Positions 32,333 to 45,293 of a DNA stretch of 64,000 nucleotides are shown here, one piece after another (the stretch's first letter is position 1; each line of letters begins with the position of its first letter). This stretch comes from Centrapalus pauciflorus. Lineage: Eukaryota; Streptophyta; Magnoliopsida; Asterales; Asteraceae. The notes beneath the pieces were generated by a model. It ran no database searches. It saw only the letters and a program-made list of their open reading frames with translations, and was not told the origin of the DNA. Location of the stretch: assembly GCA_020465985.1 (NCBI GenBank), contig JAANYP010000852.1, positions 16,205 to 80,204 of the forward strand, read 5' to 3'. The position numbers and the translations under genes are program-made.

Positions 32333-34200
32333 TTTATGATAATATTTTAGTTTTGAATTTCATTTATCTAAGTTATCTACTATACTTGACATTGAAACTA
32401 CTAGTAAAGCGTTAGTCAAAGTAGATCATGTATATCGTAATTGCACTTTAGTGATTGAAGAGGTAGTCTTCAATCTTGACTTAATTCCGATAGAGTTCAG
32501 AGAATTTCAGGTAATTTTTGGGATGGATTGGCTGATTGAGAATGAAGCTCACATAGTTTATAAGAAGCGAATGATAAAGAAAACTACACCGGTGGGGCGA
32601 GAGATCTGTATATAGAGATCTGTATATACGAGGATAGGCGAATTGGGGATCCGTGCTTATTGACGATTGCTAATGCCCCAAAGCTAGTTGCAAGGGGCTG
32701 TGATGCTCACTTGGCATATGCTATTGATGCCAAAGCCAAAAAGAAAGCTATGGCCGATGTGTCTATTGTCTCTGAATTCCCGGATGTGTTTCAGGAAGAC
32801 TTGTCTGGTGTGCCACCTGAAAGACAAGTGGAATTCCGTATTAACTTGATCCATGGAGCTGCTCCGATACCTCGTTCTTCGTATCGCCTTGCTCCTACCG
32901 AGATGCAAGAAATGATGAAACAAATTCAAGAGTTGTAAGAGAAAGGGTTCATTCGACCTATTTCATCTCCGTGGGAAGAGCCAATACTATTTGTGAAAAA
33001 GAAGGATGGAACAATGAGAATGTGCATCGATTATCGTGAGTTGAACAAGTTAACTATTAAGAACAAGTATCCGCTACCATGGATTGATGATTTGTTCGAT
33101 CTGTTGCATGGGGCTAGTGTCTTTTCTAAGATCACCCTACGGTCTGGATACCATCAGTTGAAAGTGCGAGAGGAAGATGTACCAAAGACAGGATTCAGGA
33201 TACGTTATGGGCATTACAAGATAATGGTTATGCCTTTCGGGTTAACCACTGCCTCGACTATTTTTATGGATCTTATGAACAAAGTATGTAGACTGATGTT
33301 AGACAAGTTGTTGGTTGTATTTATTGATGATATTCAGGTATACTCCAAATCTGAGGCCGAGCATGGTGTCATTAGAGAGAACTGTTAGAGTTATTGTGGA
33401 AGGAAAAGTTGTATGCCAAATTCTCAAAGTGTCAGTTTTGGCTACAACAGATTCAATTTTCGGGACACGTACGTACTTTATGGAGTTGGGATTTAGGTGG
33501 ATCCAGCCAAGGTAGAAGCTATAAAAAATTGGGAACCTCCTCGTTCTGCTACATAGATAAGACGTTTTCTTGGATTGGCGGGTTACTATGGAAGGTTTGT
33601 TAAGGATTTCTCAAAGATTTCAGTACCTTTGACTGCATTGACAAAGAAGAATGCGTCATTTGTGTGAGAGGCCGAACAATGAGATGCATTTGAGATTTTG
33701 ATGAAAACATCAAGCGAATCACCAATACTTGCCCTACCAGATGGTAATGAGGACTTTGTGGTGTATATGGATGCTTCGAGACTGGGGTTAGGCGTTGTAC
33801 TGATACAGCATGGAAAAGTTATAGCGTATGCCTCAAGACAGTTAAAGCAACATGAGAAAGATTATTCAACTCATGACTTGGAGTTGACAGCTGTCACGTT
33901 TGCTATGAGGGTATGGAGACACTATTTGTACGGAACTAAGTGTCAACTTTACACGGACCATAAGATTTAGAAGTACATTTTCAGTCAGAAGGAGCTTAAT
34001 ATGAGGCAAAGACGTTCGATGGAACTTATAAAGGATAATGACTGTGAGATCCTTTATCAATCAGGTAAGGCTAATGTTGTAGCCAATGCCTTAAGTCGCA
34101 AAACCTATTCTAAAGACTGTTATTAAACGATGACTTCCATAATGTTGACCTCCCCAATTATTGAGAATGTTAAAGCGGCTCAAGGGGAAGCTTTAAAGGA
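32333..34200 (+). pseudogene. Gypsy C3 protease remnant, RT and RNase H
   Basis: Third copy of the C pol region, again starting inside protease. A 14-bp tandem duplication of GAGATCTGTATATA (32601-32628), absent from copy 2, shifts the frame. Fragments: 32660-32938 (linker/RT start), 32993-33388 (YRELNKLTIKNKYPLPWIDD; FIDDIQVYSK, with DIL changed to DIQ after the catalytic Asp pair), 33394-33603, and 33698-33970 RNase H (VYMDASRLGLGVVLIQ; YTDHK). Many stops; more decayed than D. Confidence 0.82.
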
Positions 34201-35563
34201 AGAAAATATTGGTGCTTAAGACATACGTGTACAGAAAAAGATTATGGAGACAAAGGAGTCTGGTCTGAAGGGTGTATATGGGAGGATCTGGGTGCCAAAG
34301 TTTGGGGGCATGAGGAATGTGATTACCGAGGAAGCGCATCGATCAAAATTTTCTGTACATTCCTGGAGCACGAAGATGTACAACGAACTAAAAGCTGACT
34401 TTTGGTAGCCCAGATTGAAAAGGACATTGGGCAGTATGTTGAAAGATGTAGGACTTGTCGGATGGTGAAAGCCGAACATCAACAGTCGTACGACAGTTTG
34501 CAACCACTTCCCATTCCTAAATGGAAGTGAGAACACATTAGAATGGGTTCTATCACCAAGTTACCGTAGATGAGACGTCAGCACGATGCAATATGGGTGA
34601 TTGTTGATAGATTGACAAAGTTACCTCACTTCATACCGATCAGAGAATGCTAGTCGTTGGAAAGGTTGACACAGATTTATATGATTGAGATTATCTGTAG
34701 ACATGGAGTGCCGAAGTCCATCGTATCTGGTCGAGATAGTCGCTTTACATCCAACTATAGGTCAGCTTTCCATGAAGGATTGGGTATAAGAATCGCATTG
34801 AGTACGCCCTACCGTCCGCAAACTGATGACCAAAGTGAAAGGACTATCCTTACGCTGGAAGATATGATGCGATCGTGTATACTGCATTTGGGCGTTAATT
34901 GGGACGATCATCTACCGTTAATAGAGTTCTCCTACAATAATAGTTACCATGCAACAATTAAGAAAACGCCATTTGAGGCATTGTATGGAAGAAGATGTAG
35001 CACTCCTACATGTCGGAGAGAAACGGGAGAAACTCCGATTGCTGGACCGACATTACTACAGGAGACAAACGAGAAGATGCAGTTACTTCGACAGAACATG
35101 AAAGCTGTCGAGGATCGACAGAAGAGTTACCACGATAGGAAGCACAAACCTATCAATTTTGAAGTGAATGACTGGGCCGGTGTATCTGAAAGTATCACCT
35201 ATGAGAGGTGTTACTCGTTTTGTAAATAGAGGCAAGCTAGCGCCAAGATTTGTAGGCCCGTTTAAAATAATAGAAAAGGTTGGGAACTAATCTAACCGTT
35301 TAGAGATGCCTGAAGAGATGTCGGGCATACATCCGGTATTCCATGTGGGAAACCATAGGAAATCTTTTATGACTGGAAATAAGGACTTGGGTGATCATAC
35401 TAAGCTACGGATTGATGAAAGCCTCTGTTATGTAAAGGAGCAGGAATGTGTCTCAGATACCAAAGTCAAAAAGCTATGGAACAAAGAGATAGAGATGGTG
35501 CTGATACATTGGAAGCATCGCAAAGGAGCAAACCATACATGGGAAACCAAGACAAATACTAGA
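34201..35563 (+). pseudogene. Gypsy C3 integrase, cut inside the chromodomain
   Basis: Broken HHCC finger region (34216-34540), catalytic core 34657-35229 (STPYRPQTDDQSERT; LPLIEFSYNNSYH) and C-terminus 35306-35563 (HPVFHVGNHRKSF ... TKVKKLWNKEIEMVLIHWKH). The frame is lost near 35180 and the sequence stops at AACCAAGACAAATA, about 25 codons short of the natural end, where element E begins. The rest of this unit resumes only as an LTR piece at 45294. Confidence 0.82.
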
Positions 35564-37524
35564 GGTTGACTTCAATATTTTATTACAAATCCAAATTCTA
35601 CTTTAAACATAATCATTTTGATAAAAAGTGCACACAACCACCATATTCCATGCCTTTCATAATTGCAAGAGTTCCTCCTTTGCCTATAAATAGAGACCAA
35701 ACCATTTCATTATTTTCACACCAAAATCTCTTTCTCTCATCTCTATAATCCGGCCACACCACACGCACCCACAACAGTTCAAAATTTTCTTTTGTTCTTC
35801 AAGAATTCAAGGAAGTTTTGGTGCAAATCTTACAAGAGTTTTAACTTCTTCTCAATTTCATAATCTAAATACAACAAAGTAAGTAAAAACTAACTTTTTT
35901 CATCTTATATTTATGTTTATATAAGTCTTGCATAATATATATAATCACCAACAACAACAATTTTCATAAAAACTCAAGTTTATAAATCACTAGTTTTGTT
36001 TTTAAGTTGTTTCTTCAAATGTATTTATAAATATATAAACACATGATATAAGTGTAAACATTATGAAAACAAGTGATATATATGTGTTTTATAATTTTTA
36101 TATAAGTAGTCTTTGAATAAACAACAAGAATCACTAGTTATCTCACGTTTATGAACTACGGAATTTCGGCAGAAAAGTTGCATCGACTTTGAAAATCATA
36201 ACTAATTCATAACTCAATGAAATGAGTTAATTCTTGTCCCAAAATTTAGATCTATGTCTTAACTAAAAATTCGAAAGTTTTCATAATATATTATGGAGTT
36301 TAAGACCCCCAGAAATTATTTGGGAAACTGAAAGTTTGACCGCTCAAAAATGGCCAACATAGGGTTTTTTAACGAGCTTTTTTCCGAACCTAAAAACCTC
36401 GAAAAATGGCCGTTCTTGGCTTTAAAAATTCTTTGTATATAGTAGTTTAATTTCCAAGAAAACCAAAGCCTAAATCGTTTTGGAGTTTGGTCAAAAACAG
36501 CCTCAAAGTAGGCCGAAAAAGCTTCGAAAAGCTGGAAAATTTTTATATATATAAACTTGACGTATTAAGTGAGTTTTATTTATAAACTTCTCATGTTGGG
36601 TGATTTAAGACATAAAAACCTATATATATACATATTATTATATATGAGAGTTATTAAGTCCCTATTATCATTTAGGACTCAATTAAACACATCCAGTGCA
36701 TCACCCATCAATCTATGCTAATTTGCATTTTACGTCAATATTTGTCATCACAAGCTCGGTGAGTCTTCATAGCCCCTATTTTAAAACTGTTATATTTTGG
36801 GGTTGAAATACATTCTATGTTTTCATATGGACACGAAAACAACTTCATTTCTATTATGTATTACACATGTGGTTCCATCAGCCCTCAAATCATGAACCGT
36901 TAATTCCATTTATTTGTAAGCGTGAATATATTGTGGATAGATCTATCGGGAGTTATGTCCCCCATTCAGGTTAGTCTTAATTGGCTAACGGTGGGATGCA
37001 TATATATATTTTAGACACGGTATTACGTATGGGAATACTGCACAGGGCAATCTCATTTAATTATGTTTCGGTTGCATTTGTTTTATATGTCATACATAAC
37101 ATGGAATTTATGATTTTATAAATTCAAACTCAACTGTTGTTGTCCATACAAGTCAGATTTACGTGTAAACCTATGAGCTCACCAACAAATTTGTTGACGT
37201 ATTTTAGCGTGTATTTTCAGGAAATTAAGGCACGTGCGCCGCATCGGAAGTATTTTCAAGCTTCCGTACTTTTGGAGTCGCATGCATTTTTATACCATCG
37301 GAGATTTATTTGCATTATTTTGATTAAGTTAATTATGTATTTAAATCTCTCTACCGTGCGAACTACTCTTTATCATTTCAGGCTATGTAAAACATTTCTA
37401 TAGTTTAAAGTTATATCAATGTATTTTTGAAAACGTCCATACAGTGGTCGTTCATTATGATTATGGTTTGGTTACTTTCTGCGACGTCACGCTTCGTTGC
37501 CAACCGGGGTAACGGGGTGTGACA
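35564..37524 (+). repeat. 5' LTR of element E, 5'-truncated
   Basis: 1961 bp retained of an estimated 2.4 kb. Ends GGGGTGTGACA beside the primer site. Keeps the TATA box TATAAATAGA at 35685-35694, about 120 bp from the truncation point, where D has it at about 560, which gives the size of the loss. Confidence 0.88.
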
Positions 37525-37527
37525 GAT

Positions 37528-37540
37528 TGGTATCAGAGCC
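37528..37540 (+). other. Primer binding site of element E
   Basis: TGGTATCAGAGCC, three bases after the LTR end, complementary to initiator methionine tRNA. Confidence 0.92.
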
Positions 37541-37638
37541 ATAGTTATAGTGAACTAGGTTGCATTAGTATCCTAGACTATAACGACATTTTTTAGATTT
37601 TTACTGATTTTCAAAGACATTTTTATAATTAACTTAAT

Positions 37639-38487
37639 ATGGGACTTGATGACAGCATCATGTCAAGCCGTGTTGTGATCGTACTATCAGATTTAGAGGA
37701 AGAGCATACCGCCACCAGCCAGTATAATCCGGGGGTGTTTGTCGAGGAAGACCCATCAGAAGAAGAGGACCCCTCTGAAGATGAATCATCGGATGAAGAA
37801 AACCCCTCGGAAGCTAAGGGACCAGAGGAAGAAGCAGAGCTGATGGAGGTTGACGAATCTTCCAGCGGGTGGGGAGAGCCATCCGAAGAGGACCCACCAT
37901 CACCTGTGGTCCCCTCTTACATCCCCTACCGCCCATCTGCACCATCACACCGCACCTACCGCCCTCACCCCAACGAGCCACTGATGAAGTTTACGGCCCG
38001 TAAATGGGTATTCATGCCGAGACGGGAGTCTATCCCGGTACCGGCACCACAGCCAAGCCGGCCGCAACAGCGCCGGGCGGATGCACGACGTTGGGGCTGG
38101 ATGCCCGAGACTCTCCGTGAGTGGAGACAAGAGGAATGAATCCCTTCCCACATTGAGATTGGAGGACCATCCTTCGCACCTACCCCATCACTCACCAAAG
38201 AACCCGTCGAACAGACCATACCACTCTTTGTAGCACGGTCTTCAAGGCATGATCTCCAACTTCGGTTGCTTAACCAAGATATCAGAGAAATGACCGCTCG
38301 TTTAGATCGGGAGGAGTTACAAAACTCCAACCAGTGCTGGGCCAACCAGCACGCCCTCGCCATCCAACAGGACGGCCTAGAAGAGCTTCGGCAAAGATTA
38401 GCCAAGAGCGAGGCCCGTAATAAGGAGCTGATTCAGCACCTCAATGCTTTGGAAAAGGGAGAGACCCCCGATCACTCCCGCACCTAG
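37639..38487 (+). pseudogene. ORF0 upstream of gag, element E
   Basis: A single frame of about 282 codons with one internal TGA (38137-38139), where D has a glycine codon. Likely start MSSR at 37660 by comparison with D MSHR. Acidic N-terminal third (EEDPSEEEDPSEDESSDEEN), Pro/Tyr/Arg-rich middle (RPSAPSHRTYRPHPNEP), the motif RRADARRWGWMPETLREWRQ, the shared EIGGPS segment, and a Gln/Glu/Arg/Leu-rich probable coiled coil (LEELRQRLAKSEARNKELIQ) ending GETPDHSRT. Order and both terminal motifs match D although much of the middle has diverged, which suggests past protein-level constraint. Function unknown; a Gag accessory, regulatory or nucleic-acid-binding role is only a guess. Confidence 0.75.
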
Positions 38488-38690
38488 TACCCCTCCTCTA
38501 TCTTTGTAATGTTAGGAAATTATTATGTAATAGTGTAGGACAAAAAAAATTTCAGGTAATAACCCGCCCCAATGTAAGAAAGTTACGAATGATTAATGAA
38601 AATTGCAAGTTATTTATGAATCTATTTTTGATGATTATAGAACTGTGCCTTAAGAAAAAATTAAATCATTAAGACTCAACTTCTTACACA

Positions 38691-39992
38691 ATGCTCTTTT
38701 CTTTAAACTCTAAAGTAATGCCGCCAAGGAGTGCTATGAACACCGCTGATATCGAACAACTGGTCGCACAACGAGTGGCAGCAGCTATAGCCACCTATGA
38801 AACCAACAGAAACAGCACCGCAAACGGTGATGAAGGTGTTAGTCGTACCACGGGAGGATCTGATTCAACTCAGAAGGAGTGTGGACTGAAAGGATTTTTA
38901 AGTTGTAAGCCTCGATACTTCAACGTAACAGAAGGTGCTGTCGGCCTAGTTCATTGGTTCGAGAAACTGGAGTCTGTGTTTCGCGTCAGTGGTTGCATCG
39001 AGGACGAGAAGGTTAAGTTCGCTACCCACACTCTTCAAGATGGCGCATTGACATGGTGGAATTCCTATGCTCAATCAGTGGGGATCGAAGCAGCTTACCA
39101 ACTCGCTTGGACGGAGTTGAAGTAGATGATGACCGACGAGTATTGCCCGAGAAATGAGCTACAAAAGATGGAGTCAGATTTCTGGAATCTGGCAATGAAA
39201 GGAACAGATGTAGCAGGGTACACCAATCGTTTCCATGAACTGAGTCTACTATGCCCCCAGATGGTCAATCCAGAATACAAGCGTATTGAGCGCTACATTT
39301 GGGGACTCGCCCCCCAAATCCAAGGAAATGTTACCGCATCCAACCCAACTACTATCCAGAGCGCCATTCGAATGGAGAATAATTTGATGAACCAAGTTGC
39401 CCGAAGGAACGAGGCTAAACCTGGGGAGAACAAGAGGAAGTGGGAAGATAAATTGGGGAAAGGTTCGGGTTCACAGTCCAAGAAGCCTGAAACCATCAAA
39501 GCGTTTGTTGCCGGAACTGAGTCTAGAAAGGGCTATACCGGTACTAAGCCCTGGTGTAACAAATGCACCTACCATCATGTAGGTTCCTGCCCAACCCCTT
39601 GCGGGAAGTGTAAGAAGCTTGGTCATCTTACCCAAGACTGTAAATTCAACACCAACGGAGGCAGCAGCGGCACGCAAAGAAGCTGCTTTGAATGTGGGAA
39701 CGTTGGGCATTTCAAGAAGGATTGCCCCAAGAAAAGGAACAATGGTGGAGCTCAAGGAAGAGCCTTTGTATTGGGAGCAGGCGACGCTCGTCAGGATCCC
39801 AACGTGGTGACGGGTACATTTCTTCTTAATGATATGTATGCTTATGTGCTATTTGATACTGGGGCTAATAGAAGTTTTATATCTGCTAAGTTTAGTGAAC
39901 AACTGAATGCCACTCTTTCCCCATTAGAAAATGCTTACGCCGTAGAATTAGCGGACGGAAAGTTGATTGAAGCGAATAGTATAATTAAGTAG
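38691..39992 (+). pseudogene. Element E gag and protease start
   Basis: Real start MPPRSAMN at 38718, as in D. One frame with an internal TAG at 39123-39125 (K-stop-MM; D has CAG) and a TAG at 39990-39992 (D has GAG). Gag core HWFEKLESVFRVSGC and DGALTWWNSYAQS; knuckles CGKCKKLGHLTQDC and CFECGNVGHFKKDC; protease DTGANRSFIS near 39860. Gag start lies 230 nt after ORF0, the same spacing as in D. Confidence 0.9.
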
Positions 39993-41551
39993 TGCACACT
40001 AAAATTGACAGATCATCCCTTTAAGATAAACTTGATGCCTATTGAACTCAGAAGTTTCGATGTAGTTATCGGTATGGATTGGTTGTCAGATAACCATGCC
40101 GAATCTTATGTGGTAAGAAAGTCGTAAGAGTACCACTTAAGAAAAAGAAAGTCGTCACAGTCCAAGGAGAAAGAAAGAATCGCCAGTTGAACGTCATCTC
40201 TGGTCTAAGAACGCTGAAATGCCTTCGAAGAGGTTGTCAAGCAGTGTTAGTTCACATAGTGGAAAAGGAATCGAAGGAGGAGCGACTCGAAGAAATCCCC
40301 GTAGTTCGTGACTACCCAAAAGTCTTTCCTGAAGACTTGCCTAGACTTCCACCAACTAGGCAAGTAGAATTTCAAATTGACTTGGTGCCTGGAGTTGCAC
40401 CTGTCGCACGAGCACCCTACCGATTGGCACCGTCAGAAATGCAAGAATTATCCAGTCAGTTGCAAGAACTGTTGGAGAAAGGATTCATCCGACCAAGTTC
40501 CTCACCTTGGGGAGCTCTGGTCTTGTTTGTCAAAAAGAAGGACGGATCCTTTAGGATGTGCATCGATTATCGAGAGCTGAACAAGTTAACGATCAAAAAC
40601 CGGTACCCTCTCCCAAGAATCGACGATTTGTTCGATCAACTCCAAGGATCTAGTTTTTACTCTAAGATTGATCTACGATCCGGGTATCACCAAGTGAAGG
40701 TTCAAAAAGAAGATATACCCAAGACAGCATTCAGAATTCGTTATGGACATGACAAATTTCAGGTGATGCCATTCGGTTTGACCAACGCACCAGCCGTATT
40801 CATGGATCTTATGAATCGAGTGTGTAAACCGTACTTGGACAAATTCGTAATAGTGTTCATCGACGATATCCTTATCTATTCCAGGAATAAGGAGGAGCTT
40901 GAGCAGCATTTAAGGTTAATTTTGGAGCTTCTAGAGAAAGAACAGTTAAATGCCAAATTCTCGAAGTGTGAATTTTGGCTGCCAGAAGTCAAATTCCTAG
41001 GGCATGTGATCAATAGCCAAGGAATTCAGGTAGACCCATCAAAAATCGAGGCCATTAAGAACTGGGCAACTCCTAGGACCCCCACTGAAATCCGTCAGTT
41101 CTTAAGTCTTGCCGGTTATTATAGGCGATTCATAGAAAACTTCTCGAATATAGCTAGTTCTTTAACGGAATTGACTCGAAAGCACATAAAGTACAACTGG
41201 GGTGAAAATCAGGAAACAACATTCCGACTGTTGAAGCAAAGATTGTGTAGTGCACCTATTCTGTCCCTACCGGAAGGAACATAAGATTTTGTTGTTTACT
41301 GCGATGCCTCACACAATGGATTGGGTTGTGTGTTAATGCAAAGAGACAAGGTTATTGCTTATGCATCGCGACAACTTAAGGTTCATGAGGTGAACTACAC
41401 GACTCACGATTTGGAGCTTGGAGTTGTGGTGTTTGCTCTCAAGATATGGAGGCACTACCTGTACGGTACGAAGTGCACGGTGTTTACAGATCACAAGAGC
41501 CTTCAACATATTCTAAACCCGAAGGAATTAAACAAGAGGCAGCGATGCTAG
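39993..41551 (+). pseudogene. Element E protease end, RT and RNase H
   Basis: A 1-nt loss near 40100 (NHAE region) changes frame. RT frame 40187-41284 is intact over YRELNKLTIKNRYPLPRIDD, MPFGLTNA and FIDDILIYSR, and ends at TAA 41282-41284 (GAA in D). RNase H 41321-41551 (LGCVLMQRDKVIAYASRQLK; FTDHKSLQHIL) ends at TAG where D has TGG. Confidence 0.88.
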
Positions 41552-43090
41552 GTTGAGCTGCTTAGCGATTATGACTGTGAGATCCGTTATCATCCGGGAA
41601 AGGAAAATGTAGTAGCCGATGCTTTAAGCCGGAAGGAACGGGTTAAACCCTTAAGGGTACGAGCTTTGGTCATGACTATACAGTCAAACCAAAACTCTCA
41701 AGTCCGCAAGGCACAAGAGGAAGCAGTCAAGGAAGGAAATCTGCTGGATGAGGCCTTGAGAGGAATGGATAAGCAGTTTGAAATCAAGTCAGATGGATGT
41801 CGGTACTTCATCGGCAGAATTTGGCTACCATAATTCAGAGGATTAAGAAAGCTAGTCATGGACGAAGGGCATAAAACAAGATATGCTATTCACCCAGGGT
41901 CAGATAAGATGTATCACGACTTAAAGGGATTGTACTGGTGGCCAAACATGAAGGCTGACATTGCTACATATGTCAGCAAGTGCTTAACGTGTTTGAAATT
42001 CAAGGTTGAGCACCAGAAACCATCAGGATTGTTGGCTCAACCAGAAATACCCCAGTGGAAGTGGGAGAATATCACCATGGACTTCATCACCAAGTTGCCA
42101 AAGACTTCTGGAGGTTATGACACCATTGGGGTGATTGTGGATCAACTTACAAAGGCCGCACACTTCTTTCCAATCAAGGAGACTGATAAGATGGATAAGT
42201 TAACACGAATTTGTCTTAAAGAAGTCTTCTCAAGGCATGGAGTACCTGTATCAATTATATCAGATAGGGTCGACCGGTTCACGTCAAGATTTTGGCAATC
42301 ATTGCAAGAGGCATTGGGTACACGCTTAGACATGAGCACAACCTATCACCCGCAGACGGATGGTCTGAGTGAAAGGACGATTCAGACCTTGAAAGACATG
42401 CTAAGGGCGTGTGTTATCGACTTTGGCAAAAGTTGGGTCAGGCACCTACCGTTAGTTGAGTTTATGGGCGAAAGTGTCGATCACCATTTTGTTGGGCTGA
42501 GGTAGGAGATAGCCAGATTACTGGAACCGAGATCATCTAGGAGACTACAGAAAAGATAGCCCAGATTCAGAACCGAATAAAGATCGCACGGGATCGACAG
42601 AAAAGCTACGCAGATGTTCGACGGAAGGATTTGGAATTTCAAGAGTGAGATCAAGTAATGTTGAAAGTCTCGCCTTGGAAAGGCGTAATCCGCTTTGGGA
42701 AACGAGGAAAACTCAATCCTCGTTATATCGGACCATTCAAGATTCACCAAAAGAATTGGCCCGGTAGCCTACCGACTCGATCTGCCCCTAGAGCTTAGTA
42801 ATGTTCATAATACCTTCCACGTATCCAACCTTAAGAAGTGCCTGGCTGATGAAACACTCGTTATACCCATGGACGAGTTGGACCTAGATGATAAGTTGAA
42901 CTTCCTTGAACAACCAGTGGAAATAATGGACCGAGAAGTCAAGAAACTAAAGCATAGCCGGATCCTGATAATAAAAGTCAGATGGAACTCTAAGCGAGGT
43001 CCTGAGTTTACATGGGAACACGAAGATCAATTCCGGGAAAAATACCCTCATCTGTTCTCAAATACTCAAGTAGTGGAGAACACGAGCTAA
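41552..43090 (+). pseudogene. Element E integrase and chromodomain, with internal deletion
   Basis: HHCC finger and core in 41858-42505 (YAIHPGSDKMYHDLKGLYWW; TMDFITKLPKTSGGYDT; STTYHPQTDGLSERT). At about 42464, directly after the catalytic Glu in LPLVEF, some 50-60 nt coding for the SYNNSYH ... EALYGRK block are deleted and the frame shifts. The C-terminus resumes at 42695-43090 with a small insertion (DHSRFTKRIGPVAYRLDLP) and the chromodomain tail REVKKLKHSRILIIKVRWNS. Integrase cannot be functional. Confidence 0.88.
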
Positions 43091-43105
43091 TTTCGGGACG
43101 AAATT
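43089..43105 (+). other. Post-stop stem-loop of element E
   Basis: AATTTCG-GGA-CGAAATT, perfect 7-bp stem beginning in the stop codon; same as D. Followed six bases later by the polypurine tract AACAGGGGGAGAC (43111-43123) and then the 3' LTR. Confidence 0.7.
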
Positions 43106-43123
43106 CCCTTAACAGGGGGAGAC

Positions 43124-45293
43124 TGTAACATCCGGCATTAAACCATGTTAGCAACTACGACGTAATCAGTATTTAATAGCCAATTGTAACCTAATCAGTG
43201 GTCATTAGAAATTAATCAAAGTGATTAACAAGGTTCATGAAGAAATTCAACTCAATTAGAATCAAATTCATCAGTGCGATGAATCGGGAAATCAATTAAT
43301 CCGATCGATTTAGGATATGAAGGATTAATTCAACTAAGTACATAATTAAATTATGATTAGTGACACTAATCATACACTAGTACAATTACTTAACATTAAT
43401 TATGCAAGACTAAATCAATTCATTAAAACAAATGCATTCAAAGGTACTTATGATTTTACATAAAAAGGAAAATCCAAAGACCAAACCATTTCATTATTTT
43501 CACACCAAAATCTCTTTCTCTCCTCTCTATAATCCGGCCACACCACGCACAACCACAACACTTCAAAATTTTCTTTTGTTCTTCAAGAATTCAAGGAAGT
43601 TTTGGTGCAAATCTTACAAGAGTTTCAACTTCTTCTTAATTTCATACTCTAAATACATCAAAGTAAGTAAATACTAACTTATTTCATCTTATATTTATGT
43701 TTATATAAGTCTTGCATAATATATATAATCACCAACAACAACAAGTTTTATAAAAACTCAAGTTTATAAATCACTAGTTTTGATTTTAAGTAGTTTTCTT
43801 CAAATGTGTTTATAAATATATAAAAACATCATATAAGTGTAACCATTATGAAAACAAGTGATATATATGTGTTTTATAATTTTTATATAAGTAGTCTTTG
43901 AATAAACACAAGAATCACTAGTTATCTCACGTTTATGAACTACGGAATAAAGTTGCATCGACCTTGAAAAATCTTAACTAATACATTACTTAACGAAATG
44001 AGTTGATTCTTGTCTCAAAAGTTAGATCTATGTGTTAACTAAAAATCTGGAAGTTTTCATAATTTATTATGGAGTTTATGACCCCCAGAAATTATTTGGG
44101 AAACCGAGAGTTTGACAGCTCAAAAATGGCCAACATAGGGTTTTCAACGTGCTTTTTCCCCAACCTAAACACCTCGAAAAATGGCCTTTCTTGACTTTAA
44201 AAATTCTTTGTATATAGTAGTTTAATGTCCAATAAAACCAAAGGCTAAATGGTTTTCGAGTTTGGTCAAAAACAGCCTCAAAGTAGGCCGAAAAACGTTC
44301 GAAAAGCTGGATAATTATATATATATAAACTTGACGTTTTAAGTGGGTTTTATTTATAAACTTGTCATGTTGGGTGATTTAAGACATAAAAACCTATATG
44401 TATACATATTATCATATATGAGAGTTATTAAGTCCCTATTATCATTTAGGACTCGATTAAGCACATCCGGTGCATCACCCATCAATCTACGCTAATTTGT
44501 ATTTTTCGCCAATATTTGCCATCACAAGCTCGGTAAGTCTTCATAGCCCCTATTTCCACACTGTTATGTTTTGGGGTTGAAATACATGCTACGTTTTCAT
44601 ATGGACACGAAAACAACTTCATTTCAATTATGTATTACACATGTGGTTCCATCAGCCCTCAAATCATTAACCGTTAATCGCATTTATTTGTAAGCGTGAA
44701 TATATTGTGGATAATTCTATCGGGAGTCATGTCCCCCATTCGGGTTAGTATTAATCGGCTAACGGCGGGATGCATATATATTTAACACACGGTATTACGT
44801 ATGGGAATACTGCACAGGGCAAACTCATTTAATTAAGCTTCGGTTGCATGATGGTTTATATGTAATAGATAACATGGAATTTATGATTTTATAAATTCAA
44901 ACTCAACTGTTGTTGTCCATACAAGTTAGATTTACGTGTAAACCTATGAGCTCACCAACAATTTTGTTGACGTATTTTAGCGTGTATTTTCAGGAAATTA
45001 AGGCACGTGCGCCGCATCGGAAGTATTTTCAAGCTTCCGTACTTTTGGAGTCGCATTCATTTTCATACCATGGGAGATTTATTTGCATTATTTTGATTAA
45101 TTTAATTATGTATTTAAATCTCTGTACCGTGCGAACTACTCTTTTTCATTTCAGGCTATGTAAAACATTTCTATATTTTAAAGTTATATCAATGTATTTT
45201 TGAAAACGTCCATATAGTGGTCGTTCATTATGATTATGGTTACACTTCCGCGACGTCATGCTTCGTTGCCAACTGGGGTAACGGGGTGTGACA
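43124..45293 (+). repeat. 3' LTR of element E, internally deleted
   Basis: 2170 bp from TGTAACATCCGGC to GGGGTGTGACA. About 345 nt in, it jumps from the AAAGGAAAATCC stretch to ACCAAACC, skipping roughly 230 bp that include the TATAAATAGA box kept in the 5' LTR. Confidence 0.88.

Larger units (their letters stand above)
35564..45293 (+). mobile_element. Chromovirus (Ty3/gypsy) element E
   Basis: Plus-strand relative of D with the order truncated 5' LTR, primer site, ORF0, gag, protease, RT, RNase H, integrase, chromodomain, stem-loop, polypurine tract, 3' LTR. The left end lacks about 440 bp of LTR and abuts C3 integrase; the right end abuts the middle of a family C LTR. Homologous C sequence of about 1.3 kb is missing at the left junction only, so one deletion spanning the left border explains both losses. 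Coding regions carry more lesions than D, and the two LTRs have lost different segments, so E looks older. Confidence 0.9.
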
